Source: Collinsella tanakaei (GTDB lineage: Bacteria > Actinomycetota > Coriobacteriia > Coriobacteriales > Coriobacteriaceae). Taken from it: a DNA stretch of 64,000 nt. The position numbers and the translations under genes were made by a program. The notes below the pieces were generated by a model. That model saw only the letters and a list, made by a program, of their open reading frames with translations, had not been told where the DNA came from and searched no databases. Each line of letters opens with the position of its first letter. Position 1 is the stretch's first letter. The stretch lies in assembly GCF_021531055.1 (NCBI RefSeq), contig NZ_JADYTL010000004.1, forward strand, positions 124,001-188,000, read 5' to 3'. Below, one piece after another: positions 8,328 to 15,579 of the stretch.

Positions 8328-9611
8328 ATGCAAACGATCTACCAGCAGATGGGAACCGAGGAACTCGATGCCGCCATCGCCGAGCTCGTATCCGAGGTCG
8401 AGGCCGTCAAGGCGAAGAACCTTGCGCTCGATATGGCGCGCGGTAAGCCGTCGCCGGCGCAGGTCGACATCTCCCGTCCCATGCTCGATCTCCTGAGCAG
8501 CGATGCGGACCTCACCGATGAGGGTGTCGACTGCTCCAACTACGGCTGCTTCGAGGGCATCCCCTCGGCGCGTCGCCTGGCTGGTGAGTTCCTCGGCGTG
8601 CCGGCCGAGCAGACCATCGTGCTCGGCTCGTCGAGCCTGAACATCATGCAGTCCGTGCTCATCCACTACTGGGAGAAGGGCGTGCCCGGCTACACGCCGT
8701 GGAGCAAGCTCGACCACGTCAAGTTCCTGTGCCCCGCGCCGGGCTACGACCGCCACTTCGGCATCACGCAGGATCTGGGCATCGAGAACGTGCCGGTGCG
8801 CATGACCGAGACCGGTCCGGACATGGACGAGGTCGAGCGCCTGTGCGCGGCGGACGACTCCATCAAGGGCATGTTCTGCGTCCCCAAGTACTCGAACCCC
8901 ACCGGCGTCACCTACTCCGACGACACGGTGCGCCGTCTGGCGACCATGAAGGCCGCGCCGGACTTCCGCATCGTGTGGGACAACGCCTATGCGGTCCACG
9001 ATCTCACCGATGAGCCCGACCAGCTCGCCAACGTGTTCGACTACGCGCGCGAGGCGGGCAACGAGGACCGCATCCTGGGCGTCGCCTCCACTTCCAAGAT
9101 CACGTTCCCGGGCGCGGGCATCGCGTTTTTCGGCTCCAGCCCGGCCAACGTCGCCGAGGTCGCCAGTACGCTCAAGGTCGGCCTCATCAGCGCCAACAAG
9201 CTCAACCAGCTCATGCATACGCGCTTTTTGCCGACGCTCGACGCGGTCCACGAGCACATGCGCAAGCATGCCGAGTTCCTGCGCCCGCGCTTCGCCTGCG
9301 TCGAGGAGAAGCTCGAGGCGGGCCTGGTCGGTACGGGTTGCGGCACCTGGTCGCATCCGAACGGCGGCTACTTCGTGTCGTTCGACGGCCCGGAGGGCTC
9401 GGCCAAGCGTGTGGGCGCCCTGTGCGCCGAGATGGGCGTCAAGCTGACGCCGGCGGGTGCCACCTGGCCCGGCGGCCATGACCCGCGCGACACCAACATC
9501 CGCATCGCCCCGACCTATCCGACCGTGGATGAGCTCGCCGCCGCCCTCGACGTGCTCGTGCTCGCCGTCAAGCTGGTATCCGCCCAGCTCGCCCGCGAGG
9601 AGCGCGCGTAG
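8328..9611 (+). CDS. PLP-dependent aminotransferase, MocR-like/type Ic aspartate aminotransferase family
   Basis: Fold-type I aminotransferase resembling the Aminotran_MocR family, whose studied members transfer amino groups from aspartate. Seen: LALDMARGKPSPAQVDIS at the N-terminus typical of this family, YSNPTG (N190), WDNAYAVHDL (D218 and Y221 around the PLP ring) and the Schiff-base lysine K257 in STSKITFPGAG. Length 427 matches the family. No DNA-binding domain is fused, so it is an enzyme, not a MocR regulator. AGGGGGAGAGG precedes the ATG at 8328. A TATACT at 8236-8241 may be its -10. Substrate is inferred from family only. Confidence 0.88.
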   Translation: MQTIYQQMGTEELDAAIAELVSEVEAVKAKNLALDMARGKPSPAQVDISRPMLDLLSSDADLTDEGVDCSNYGCFEGIPSARRLAGEFLGVPAEQTIVLGSSSLNIMQSVLIHYWEKGVPGYTPWSKLDHVKFLCPAPGYDRHFGITQDLGIENVPVRMTETGPDMDEVERLCAADDSIKGMFCVPKYSNPTGVTYSDDTVRRLATMKAAPDFRIVWDNAYAVHDLTDEPDQLANVFDYAREAGNEDRILGVASTSKITFPGAGIAFFGSSPANVAEVASTLKVGLISANKLNQLMHTRFLPTLDAVHEHMRKHAEFLRPRFACVEEKLEAGLVGTGCGTWSHPNGGYFVSFDGPEGSAKRVGALCAEMGVKLTPAGATWPGGHDPRDTNIRIAPTYPTVDELAAALDVLVLAVKLVSAQLAREERA

Positions 9612-9655
9612 GCGACGCGCGCCTCGGCGCTGTTCGCCCGGGTACGCGGGCGTGG

Positions 9656-9685
9656 TTGGGCGCATCGTCGCGTTCGTGCTATCCT
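9656..9685 (+). promoter_or_regulatory. Promoter of the STAS gene
   Basis: TTGGGC (9656-9661), an 18-bp spacer and an extended -10 TGCTATCCT (9677-9685) lie 30 bases before the STAS start codon. Confidence 0.55.
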
Positions 9686-9714
9686 TGGTTGTTCAACGGT
9701 AAGGAGCAACATCT

Positions 9715-10029
9715 ATGGAACTCGGAATCAACACCACGCCCACGCCCGAGCGCTACCTCGTGTCGGTGACGGGCGAGGTCGACATCTCCAACGTCGACGC
9801 CCTGCGCGACATCATCGATCTGGCGCTCGAGCAGCCCACGGCCAAGCTCACGCTGGATTTCGCCAACGTGTCCTATATCGACTCGACGGGCATCGGCGTG
9901 CTCGTCGGGGCAGCGCATCATGCCGCCGAGCATCAAAAGGGCTTTGAGGTCATCAACGCCCAGCCCAACGTCATGCGCGTGGCGCAGCTGCTCGGCGTCG
10001 ACGGCGAGATCGGCATCATCGGCGCGTAG
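9715..10029 (+). CDS. STAS-domain anti-sigma factor antagonist
   Basis: A 104-residue single STAS domain of the SpoIIAA/RsbV type, which binds an anti-sigma kinase and releases a sigma factor when unphosphorylated. The phosphorylatable serine is S57 in YIDSTGIGVLVG, and the N-terminal GEVDISNVDALRD strand-helix is typical. No partner kinase or sigma factor is adjacent, so the circuit partner must be elsewhere. AAGGAG precedes the ATG. Which stress sigma it serves cannot be told. Confidence 0.87.
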   Translation: MELGINTTPTPERYLVSVTGEVDISNVDALRDIIDLALEQPTAKLTLDFANVSYIDSTGIGVLVGAAHHAAEHQKGFEVINAQPNVMRVAQLLGVDGEIGIIGA

Positions 10030-10177
10030 CAGCGCCCGATAACGCGCTCTTTACATGCGCATTTCGCGCAGGGTCGGCGAGCTGCCGCCCTGCGCGGTAT
10101 ACTGCTGCAATTGTGTATGGATAAAACCGGCGGCCGGCTTCGTATCGGCCGCATCCGATGGTTTGTGGAGGTGCCCC

Positions 10178-10774
10178 GTGCCAAGTATCGGCGGAACGGA
10201 GCTGGTGATCATCCTGGTGTTCGCCTTTTTGCTCTTCGGCCCCGACAAGCTTCCCCAGATGGGCCGCACGATCGGCCGCGCCCTGCGCCAGTTCCGCGAG
10301 ACGCAGGAGAAGCTGACCAACGTCGTCCAGACCGAGGTCGTCGACCCCATGGCCGCTGCGGCCAACGCGCCCAAGAAGGGCGCCGCCGCGCAGGATGACG
10401 ACGCGTCGGCGGATATCGACGACGAGGATGCCGACGTCGCGGAGGGCGAGGCCGCGCCCGCGCCGCGCCGCAAGGAGACCTTCGCCGAGCGCCGTGCGCG
10501 CCTGGCGGCCGAGAAGGCGCAGAAGGAGGCCGCCGAGGCCGAGAGCGCAGGCGAGGGCGCACAGGAGCCCTCCGCCGCCGCTGCGGCCGAGCCCGCACCG
10601 GAGGCTGCCGCGGTCGTGGAACCCGCCGCCACCGAGGACGCTGCGTCTCAGGACGAGGAGCCCGCGGAGCTCACCACCGAGGACCTCTACGCCCGCCGCC
10701 CGCGCCGCCGTCGCGCCGCGGATGCCGACGAGCCGGCTGCGACGGACGCCGCCGAGGAAGGCGGTGAGCAGTAA
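10178..10774 (+). CDS. tatA: Sec-independent translocase subunit TatA/TatB
   Basis: Small membrane-anchored component of the twin-arginine export pathway. One N-terminal membrane segment (ELVIILVFAFLLFG, about residues 7-20), the hinge FGPDKLP, then the amphipathic helix GRTIGRALRQFRETQ. The remaining 150 residues are a low-complexity Ala/Glu-rich tail ending in RRPRRRRAADADEPA. The start is GTG at 10178 with GGAGG six bases upstream; the open frame continues further but lacks a signal there. The stop overlaps the tatC start (TAATG). TatA and TatB cannot be told apart from sequence alone here; only one such gene is in the window. Confidence 0.88.
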   Translation: MPSIGGTELVIILVFAFLLFGPDKLPQMGRTIGRALRQFRETQEKLTNVVQTEVVDPMAAAANAPKKGAAAQDDDASADIDDEDADVAEGEAAPAPRRKETFAERRARLAAEKAQKEAAEAESAGEGAQEPSAAAAAEPAPEAAAVVEPAATEDAASQDEEPAELTTEDLYARRPRRRRAADADEPAATDAAEEGGEQ

Positions 10775-11565
10775 TGCCTATCGGACCCGCACGCATGCCG
10801 CTCATGGATCATATCGGCGAGCTGCGCCGTCGCCTGACCATCATCATCGCTTCGGTGCTCATCGCGACGGTGGTCATGTACTTCGCCACCCCGGTGCTCG
10901 TCGACATCCTGAAGGACCCCATCCTGCCGAAGCTTCCCGAGGGTACGGACTTCTACATCTTCACCTCGCTCGGCGGCTTCGCGCTGCGTTTCAACATCGC
11001 CATCAAGGTGGCGATCGTCATGTGCACTCCCATGATCGTCTGGCAGATCCTGGCGTTCTTCCTTCCCGCGCTCAAGCCCAACGAGCGCAAGTGGGTCGTG
11101 CCCACGGTGCTCGCCGCCGTCGGCCTGTTCTTCCTCGGCGCGATCTTCAGCTATTTCGTGATCATCCCGGCGGGCTTCGAGTGGCTCATCGGCGAGTCGC
11201 TGACGATCGGCCAGATCGCCCCGAATCTCGAGGACTACATCAACATCGAGCTGCTGCTCATGATCGGCTTCGGCGTGGCCTTCGAGCTGCCGCTCATCGT
11301 GTTCTACCTGGCCGTGTTCCACATCGTGCCCTACGCGAGCTTCCGTGCCGCCTGGCGCTACATCTACGTGATCATGCTCGTGGTGTCCGCCTCCATCACG
11401 CCGGATGCGAGCCCGGTCACGCTCATCTTCATGTACGCGGCGATGCTGTCGCTCTACGAGATCGCGCTCGCCATCACGCGCGTCGTGATCGTGGCGCGCG
11501 AGGGCAAGAAGGGTCTGACGGAGAGCCGCCTGTCGTTTTTGTCCGACGACGAGGACGATGACTAG
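10774..11565 (+). CDS. tatC: Sec-independent translocase subunit TatC
   Basis: Six-helix membrane receptor for twin-arginine signal peptides. The conserved N-terminal MDHIGELRRRL, the FLPALKPNERKW loop and FGVAFELPLI are visible. Length 263 is normal. It ends in an acidic DDEDDD tail. Translationally coupled to tatA by a one-base overlap; hypA starts five bases after its stop. A lipoprotein with a twin-arginine leader is encoded at 56.5-57.4 kb. Confidence 0.96.
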   Translation: MPIGPARMPLMDHIGELRRRLTIIIASVLIATVVMYFATPVLVDILKDPILPKLPEGTDFYIFTSLGGFALRFNIAIKVAIVMCTPMIVWQILAFFLPALKPNERKWVVPTVLAAVGLFFLGAIFSYFVIIPAGFEWLIGESLTIGQIAPNLEDYINIELLLMIGFGVAFELPLIVFYLAVFHIVPYASFRAAWRYIYVIMLVVSASITPDASPVTLIFMYAAMLSLYEIALAITRVVIVAREGKKGLTESRLSFLSDDEDDD

Positions 11566-11570
11566 CGATC

Positions 11571-11924
11571 ATGCATGAGCTGGGCCTGGTTTCCGGCATA
11601 CTAGAGACGGTAGGCAAGACGGCGCGCGAGGCGGGGGCTTCGCGCGTCGTTTCCGTTTCGCTGCGCATCGGCGACATGGCCGAGGTCAATCCCGAGACGA
11701 TGGCGTTTGCCTGGGAGGTGCTGCGCGAGGACGACCCGCTGTGCACGGAGGCGACGATGGAAGTCGCCTACGTGCATCCGAGCAGCGTGTGCCTCGATTG
11801 CGGCGAGGAGTTCGAGCACGACCGCTTCCATATGCGCTGCCCCGCGTGCGGGAGCGCCGACACGGTGCTCGTCGCGGGACGCGAGATGGATATCGTGTCC
11901 ATGGAGATCGAAGACGGCACCTGA
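11571..11924 (+). CDS. hypA: Hydrogenase nickel-insertion protein HypA
   Basis: Nickel chaperone for NiFe-hydrogenase maturation. The mature N-terminus MHE (nickel ligand His2) and a zinc site made of CLDC (with the flanking helix) and CPAC are seen. Length 117 is standard. It is followed by hypB, its usual partner, but the two are separated by a 60-bp palindrome rather than overlapping. No hydrogenase structural genes are in the window. Confidence 0.95.
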   Translation: MHELGLVSGILETVGKTAREAGASRVVSVSLRIGDMAEVNPETMAFAWEVLREDDPLCTEATMEVAYVHPSSVCLDCGEEFEHDRFHMRCPACGSADTVLVAGREMDIVSMEIEDGT

Positions 11925-11926
11925 GC

Positions 11927-11986
11927 GACAAGTTTGCACCTGGCACCATCTTGTCGCGACAAGATGGTGCCAGGTGCAAACTTGTC
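11927..11986. repeat. 60-bp palindrome of a 29-bp repeat (inverted pair) between hypA and hypB
   Basis: A 29-bp unit (GACAAGTTTGCACC...ATCTTGTC, 11927-11955) is followed after two bases by its exact reverse complement (11958-11986). It starts three bases after the hypA stop and ends 28 bases before the hypB ATG. Related single copies occur at 59954-59982 and 63678-63706. In RNA it would form an almost perfect 29-bp hairpin inside the operon. Confidence 0.9.
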
Positions 11987-12014
11987 GGCAGCGTGTCGTG
12001 TAGTGGAGGATCAT

Positions 12015-12689
12015 ATGGTAGAAAAGACGATTGAGATCGGCAGCTCGATCCTGTCGCGCAACGAGCGCCTGGCCGCCGAGCTGCGCGAGCGGTTCGAGCG
12101 CACGGGGACCTATGTGATCAACGTGCTGTCGAGCCCCGGCTCGGGCAAGAGCTCGACGATCCTCGCCACCAACGAGCTGCTGCGCGAGCGCTACGGCCTG
12201 CGCTGCGCCGTCATCGAGGGCGACATCGCGAGCGACGTGGACGCCGTCAAGATGAAGCAGGCGGGCATGCCGGCCATCCAGATCAACACGGGCGGTCTGT
12301 GCCACCTGGAGGGCAACATGATCTCGCAGGCGATCGACGCGCTCGACGCCGATGTGGGGCTCGACGCGATCGACGTCATCTTCATCGAGAACGTGGGCAA
12401 TCTCGTGTGCCCTGTCGATTTCGACTTGGGCGAGAACCTCGCCGTCATGATCCTCTCGGTTCCCGAGGGCGACGACAAGCCCGTCAAGTACCCGGGCATC
12501 TTCCAGCACGCCGGCGCGCTGCTGCTCAACAAGATCGACGTGGCGTCGGCTTTCGACTTCGACATGGAGGGCTACGCGCGCGTGCTCGACGACCTGAACC
12601 CCACCGCACCCCGCTTCTCCATCAGCGCGACGCGCGGAACCGGCATGGACGAGTGGGTGACCTGGCTCGCCGCGCAGATGGGCGTGTAA
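12015..12689 (+). CDS. hypB: Hydrogenase nickel-incorporation GTPase HypB
   Basis: GTPase that works with HypA to load nickel into hydrogenase. The P-loop SSPGSGKSS is at residues 39-47, the metal-binding GGLCHLEGNM is at C96-H97, and NKID gives guanine specificity. There is no N-terminal His-rich nickel-storage stretch, so it is the non-storing form, 224 residues long. The ATG at 12015 follows GGAGGA. Confidence 0.95.
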   Translation: MVEKTIEIGSSILSRNERLAAELRERFERTGTYVINVLSSPGSGKSSTILATNELLRERYGLRCAVIEGDIASDVDAVKMKQAGMPAIQINTGGLCHLEGNMISQAIDALDADVGLDAIDVIFIENVGNLVCPVDFDLGENLAVMILSVPEGDDKPVKYPGIFQHAGALLLNKIDVASAFDFDMEGYARVLDDLNPTAPRFSISATRGTGMDEWVTWLAAQMGV

Positions 12690-12690
12690 G

Positions 12691-12764
12691 CACATGTAGA
12701 AAAACCCCTGGGGTTTTTCTACATGTGTCAAATAACCCCAGGGGTTTCGACATGTTTCGACATG
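12691..12764. repeat. Palindromic repeat after hypB (CACATGTAG...ACCCC family)
   Basis: Bases 12691-12708 and 12710-12727 are perfect 18-bp inverted arms around one base. A degenerate second copy (ACCCCAGGGGT core, 12733-12744) follows, then two tandem TTTCGACATG units (12745-12764). It begins immediately after the hypB stop and could end its transcript, although the T run is inside the stem. Confidence 0.8.
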
Positions 12765-12877
12765 GTTCGCTTTGAGGATAATTCGCGCTTGCGGCTCACT
12801 TGTGGTACGTTGCGGTACACGACTTGACGCTCGCGGCAATGCTGCCGCGGCACCATATATATGAGTAAGGAGCCGCT

Positions 12878-15457
12878 TTGAAGCTCGTCATCACCGAGAA
12901 GAACGACGCCGCCCAGCAGATCGCACGCCTGCTGTGCAGCGTCGGAAAACCGAAGGCCGACAAGGTCTACAACACGCCCGTCTACCGCTTCACCGTGGAC
13001 GGCGAGGAGTGGGTCACCATCGGTCTGCGCGGTCACATCCTGGCCCCGGACTTTCCCACCGAGCTCAAGTTCGACAAGAAGCTCGGCTGGTATGCCGTGA
13101 GCCAGGAGGGCGAGATGCTCCCCGCCGACGTGCCCGACGGCCTGGCCCGCCCGCCGTACGAGTCCAAGCGCAAGCCCTTCCTCAAGGACGGCATCGACAT
13201 CAAGGGTTGGAAGGTGCCGAGCCTGCCGTACCTCGTGTGGGCGCCCATCGAGAAGCTGCCCGCCGAGAAGGAGATCATCCGCGCACTCAAGAACCTCGCC
13301 AAGAAGGCGGACTCCGTCGTGATCGGCACCGACTTCGACCGCGAGGGTGAGCTCATCGGCTCGGATGCGCTCGCCATGGTGCGCGACGTGGCGCCCGATG
13401 TGCCCGTGTCCCGCGCGCGCTACTCCGCCTTCACCAAGGCCGAGATCGACCATGCCTTCAACAACCTCGTCGAACTCGACCAGAACCTGGCCGACGCCGG
13501 CGAGTCCCGCCAGTACATCGACCTCATCTGGGGTGCGGCGCTCACGCGCTACCTCACCATGGCCAAGTTCGGCGGCTTCGGTAACGTCCGCTCCGCCGGC
13601 CGCGTGCAGACGCCGACCTTGGCGCTCGTGGTGGAGCGCGAGCGCGAACGCCTTGCCTTCGTGCCGGAGGACTACTGGATCATCTCCGGCGAGGCGCGCC
13701 CCGCAGGTGCCGGCGACGAGGACGCCTTCAAGATCTCCCATGCGCAGGGACGCTTCACCGACCAGGCTGCCGCCGCCACGGCGTTCTCCCATGTGGAGAA
13801 CGCGACGACCGGCACGGTCACCGACGTCGTGAAGAAGAGCCGCACCCAGCGTCCGCCCACGCCGTTCAACACCACGTCGCTGCAGGCAGCAGCCGCCGCC
13901 GAGGGCATCAGCCCCGCGCGCACCATGCGCATCGCCGAGTCCCTCTACATGGACGGCCTCATCTCCTATCCGCGCGTGGACAACACCGTCTACCCGCGTT
14001 CGCTCGACCTGCGCGCCACCGTGAAGGCGATCTCGAGCGTCCCGCAGTACGCGCTCGCCTGCCGCGAGCTACTGTCCCGCGAGAAACTCACCGCCACGCG
14101 CGGCAAGACCGAGACAACCGATCACCCGCCCATCTACCCCACGGCGGCGGCCGATCCGACAAAGCTTGAGCCCGCCCAGTGGAAGCTCTACAACCTCATC
14201 GCCCGCCGCTTCCTGGCGACGCTGTCCGACCCCGCCGTCATCGAGGGTACCAAGATCGAGATCGACGTCGCGGGCGAGCCGTTCGTGGCATCCGGTGACG
14301 TACTCAAGGTGCCGGGCTTCCGCGCCGTGTACCCCTTCGGCCTCAAGAAGGACGAGCAGCTGCCGGCGCTCGAGACCGGCGATACCGTCGACGTGCGCGA
14401 CATGCAGCTCGAGGCCAAGCAGACCGAGCCGCCCGCGCGCTATTCCCAGGGCAAGCTCGTCCAGGAGATGGAAAAGCGCGGCCTGGGCACCAAGTCCACG
14501 CGCGCGAGCATCATCGAGCGCCTCTACGCGGTGAAGTACTTCAAGGGCACGCCGAGCGGACCCATCGAGCCGAGCCAGCTGGGCATGGCCATCATCGACG
14601 CGCTGCACGAGTTCGCGCCGCGCATCACCACGCCGGACATGACGAGCGAGCTCGAAGAGGACATGACGCACGTGGCCGAGGGTACCGATACCCAGGACCA
14701 GGTGGTCTACCATTCGCGCGCGCTGCTCGCCGGCATGCTCGACGCGCTGATCGAGCACAAGGACGACCTGGGCGAGGCGATCTCGGACGCCGTGACCGCC
14801 GATGCGCGCGTGGGCGCCTGCCCCAAGTGCGGCAAGGACCTCGTCATGAAGACGAGCGCCAAGACCCGCGGCAGCTTCATCGGCTGCATGGGATGGCCGG
14901 ACTGCGACGTGACCTATCCGGTGCCCTCCGGCGTGCGCGTGAGCCCGCTCGAGGGCGAGGCGGCCGTGTGCCCCGAATGCGGTGCGCCGCGCATCAAGTG
15001 CCAGCCGTTCAGGCAGAAGGCCTACGAGGTGTGCGTCAACCCCAAGTGCCCCACCAACTACGAGCCCGACCTCAAGGTGGGGGAGTGCTCGGTGTGCGCC
15101 GAGGCGGGACGTCACGGCGACCTGATCGCGCATAAGTCGGAAAAGAGCGGCAAGCGCTTCATCCGCTGCAGCAACTACGAGGAATGCGGCGTGTCCTACC
15201 CGCTGCCCGGCCGCGGCAAGCTCGAGGCCACCGGCGAGGTCTGCGAGCACTGCGGCGCGCCCATCGTCGTGGTCCAAACCGCGCGCGGTCCGTGGCGCAT
15301 CTGCGTGAACATGGACTGCCCCGGCAAGGAGAAGAAGGCGTCTCGCGGCCGCGGGAGCGCGCGCAAGGGGGCGGCGGCAAAGAAGTCTGCGGCTAAGAAA
15401 ACGGCCGCCAAGAAGACGACGAAGAAAACGACGGCGAAAAAGTCGACGTCCAAGTGA
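12878..15457 (+). CDS. Type IA DNA topoisomerase, archaeal-type, with four zinc ribbons and a basic tail
   Basis: Relaxes negative supercoils or unlinks DNA through a tyrosyl intermediate. TOPRIM acidic motif TDFDREGE is at about 151-158; the active-site tyrosine is Y364 in LISYPRVDNTVYP. The C-terminal part has four Cys4 ribbons (CPKCGKD, CPECGAP, CSVCAEAG and CEHCGAP with their partners) and ends in a 30-40-residue Lys/Ala/Thr tail like a histone H1 tail. The N-terminus MKLVITEKNDAA and overall order resemble archaeal TopA more than E. coli TopA. The start is TTG at 12878, with TAAGGAG five bases upstream, and a CGCGGCA hairpin (12832-12849) lies in the leader. 859 residues. Confidence 0.93.
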   Translation: MKLVITEKNDAAQQIARLLCSVGKPKADKVYNTPVYRFTVDGEEWVTIGLRGHILAPDFPTELKFDKKLGWYAVSQEGEMLPADVPDGLARPPYESKRKPFLKDGIDIKGWKVPSLPYLVWAPIEKLPAEKEIIRALKNLAKKADSVVIGTDFDREGELIGSDALAMVRDVAPDVPVSRARYSAFTKAEIDHAFNNLVELDQNLADAGESRQYIDLIWGAALTRYLTMAKFGGFGNVRSAGRVQTPTLALVVERERERLAFVPEDYWIISGEARPAGAGDEDAFKISHAQGRFTDQAAAATAFSHVENATTGTVTDVVKKSRTQRPPTPFNTTSLQAAAAAEGISPARTMRIAESLYMDGLISYPRVDNTVYPRSLDLRATVKAISSVPQYALACRELLSREKLTATRGKTETTDHPPIYPTAAADPTKLEPAQWKLYNLIARRFLATLSDPAVIEGTKIEIDVAGEPFVASGDVLKVPGFRAVYPFGLKKDEQLPALETGDTVDVRDMQLEAKQTEPPARYSQGKLVQEMEKRGLGTKSTRASIIERLYAVKYFKGTPSGPIEPSQLGMAIIDALHEFAPRITTPDMTSELEEDMTHVAEGTDTQDQVVYHSRALLAGMLDALIEHKDDLGEAISDAVTADARVGACPKCGKDLVMKTSAKTRGSFIGCMGWPDCDVTYPVPSGVRVSPLEGEAAVCPECGAPRIKCQPFRQKAYEVCVNPKCPTNYEPDLKVGECSVCAEAGRHGDLIAHKSEKSGKRFIRCSNYEECGVSYPLPGRGKLEATGEVCEHCGAPIVVVQTARGPWRICVNMDCPGKEKKASRGRGSARKGAAAKKSAAKKTAAKKTTKKTTAKKSTSK

Positions 15458-15460
15458 TAT

Positions 15461-15483
15461 CAGGCCGCCTTTTGGGCGGCCTG
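15461..15483 (+). terminator. Hairpin after the topoisomerase gene
   Basis: CAGGCCGCC pairs with GGCGGCCTG around a short T-rich loop, three bases after the stop. The T tail is weak, so termination efficiency is uncertain. Confidence 0.6.
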
Positions 15484-15579
15484 TCGCGTTTGCGATGCCC
15501 GCCGTGGTCACGAGAGGACGATTTCCTGCAAGGACGCGCGCCGCGGCGGGCGGTCCGCCCCTGTCCGAAGCGCCTTCGA

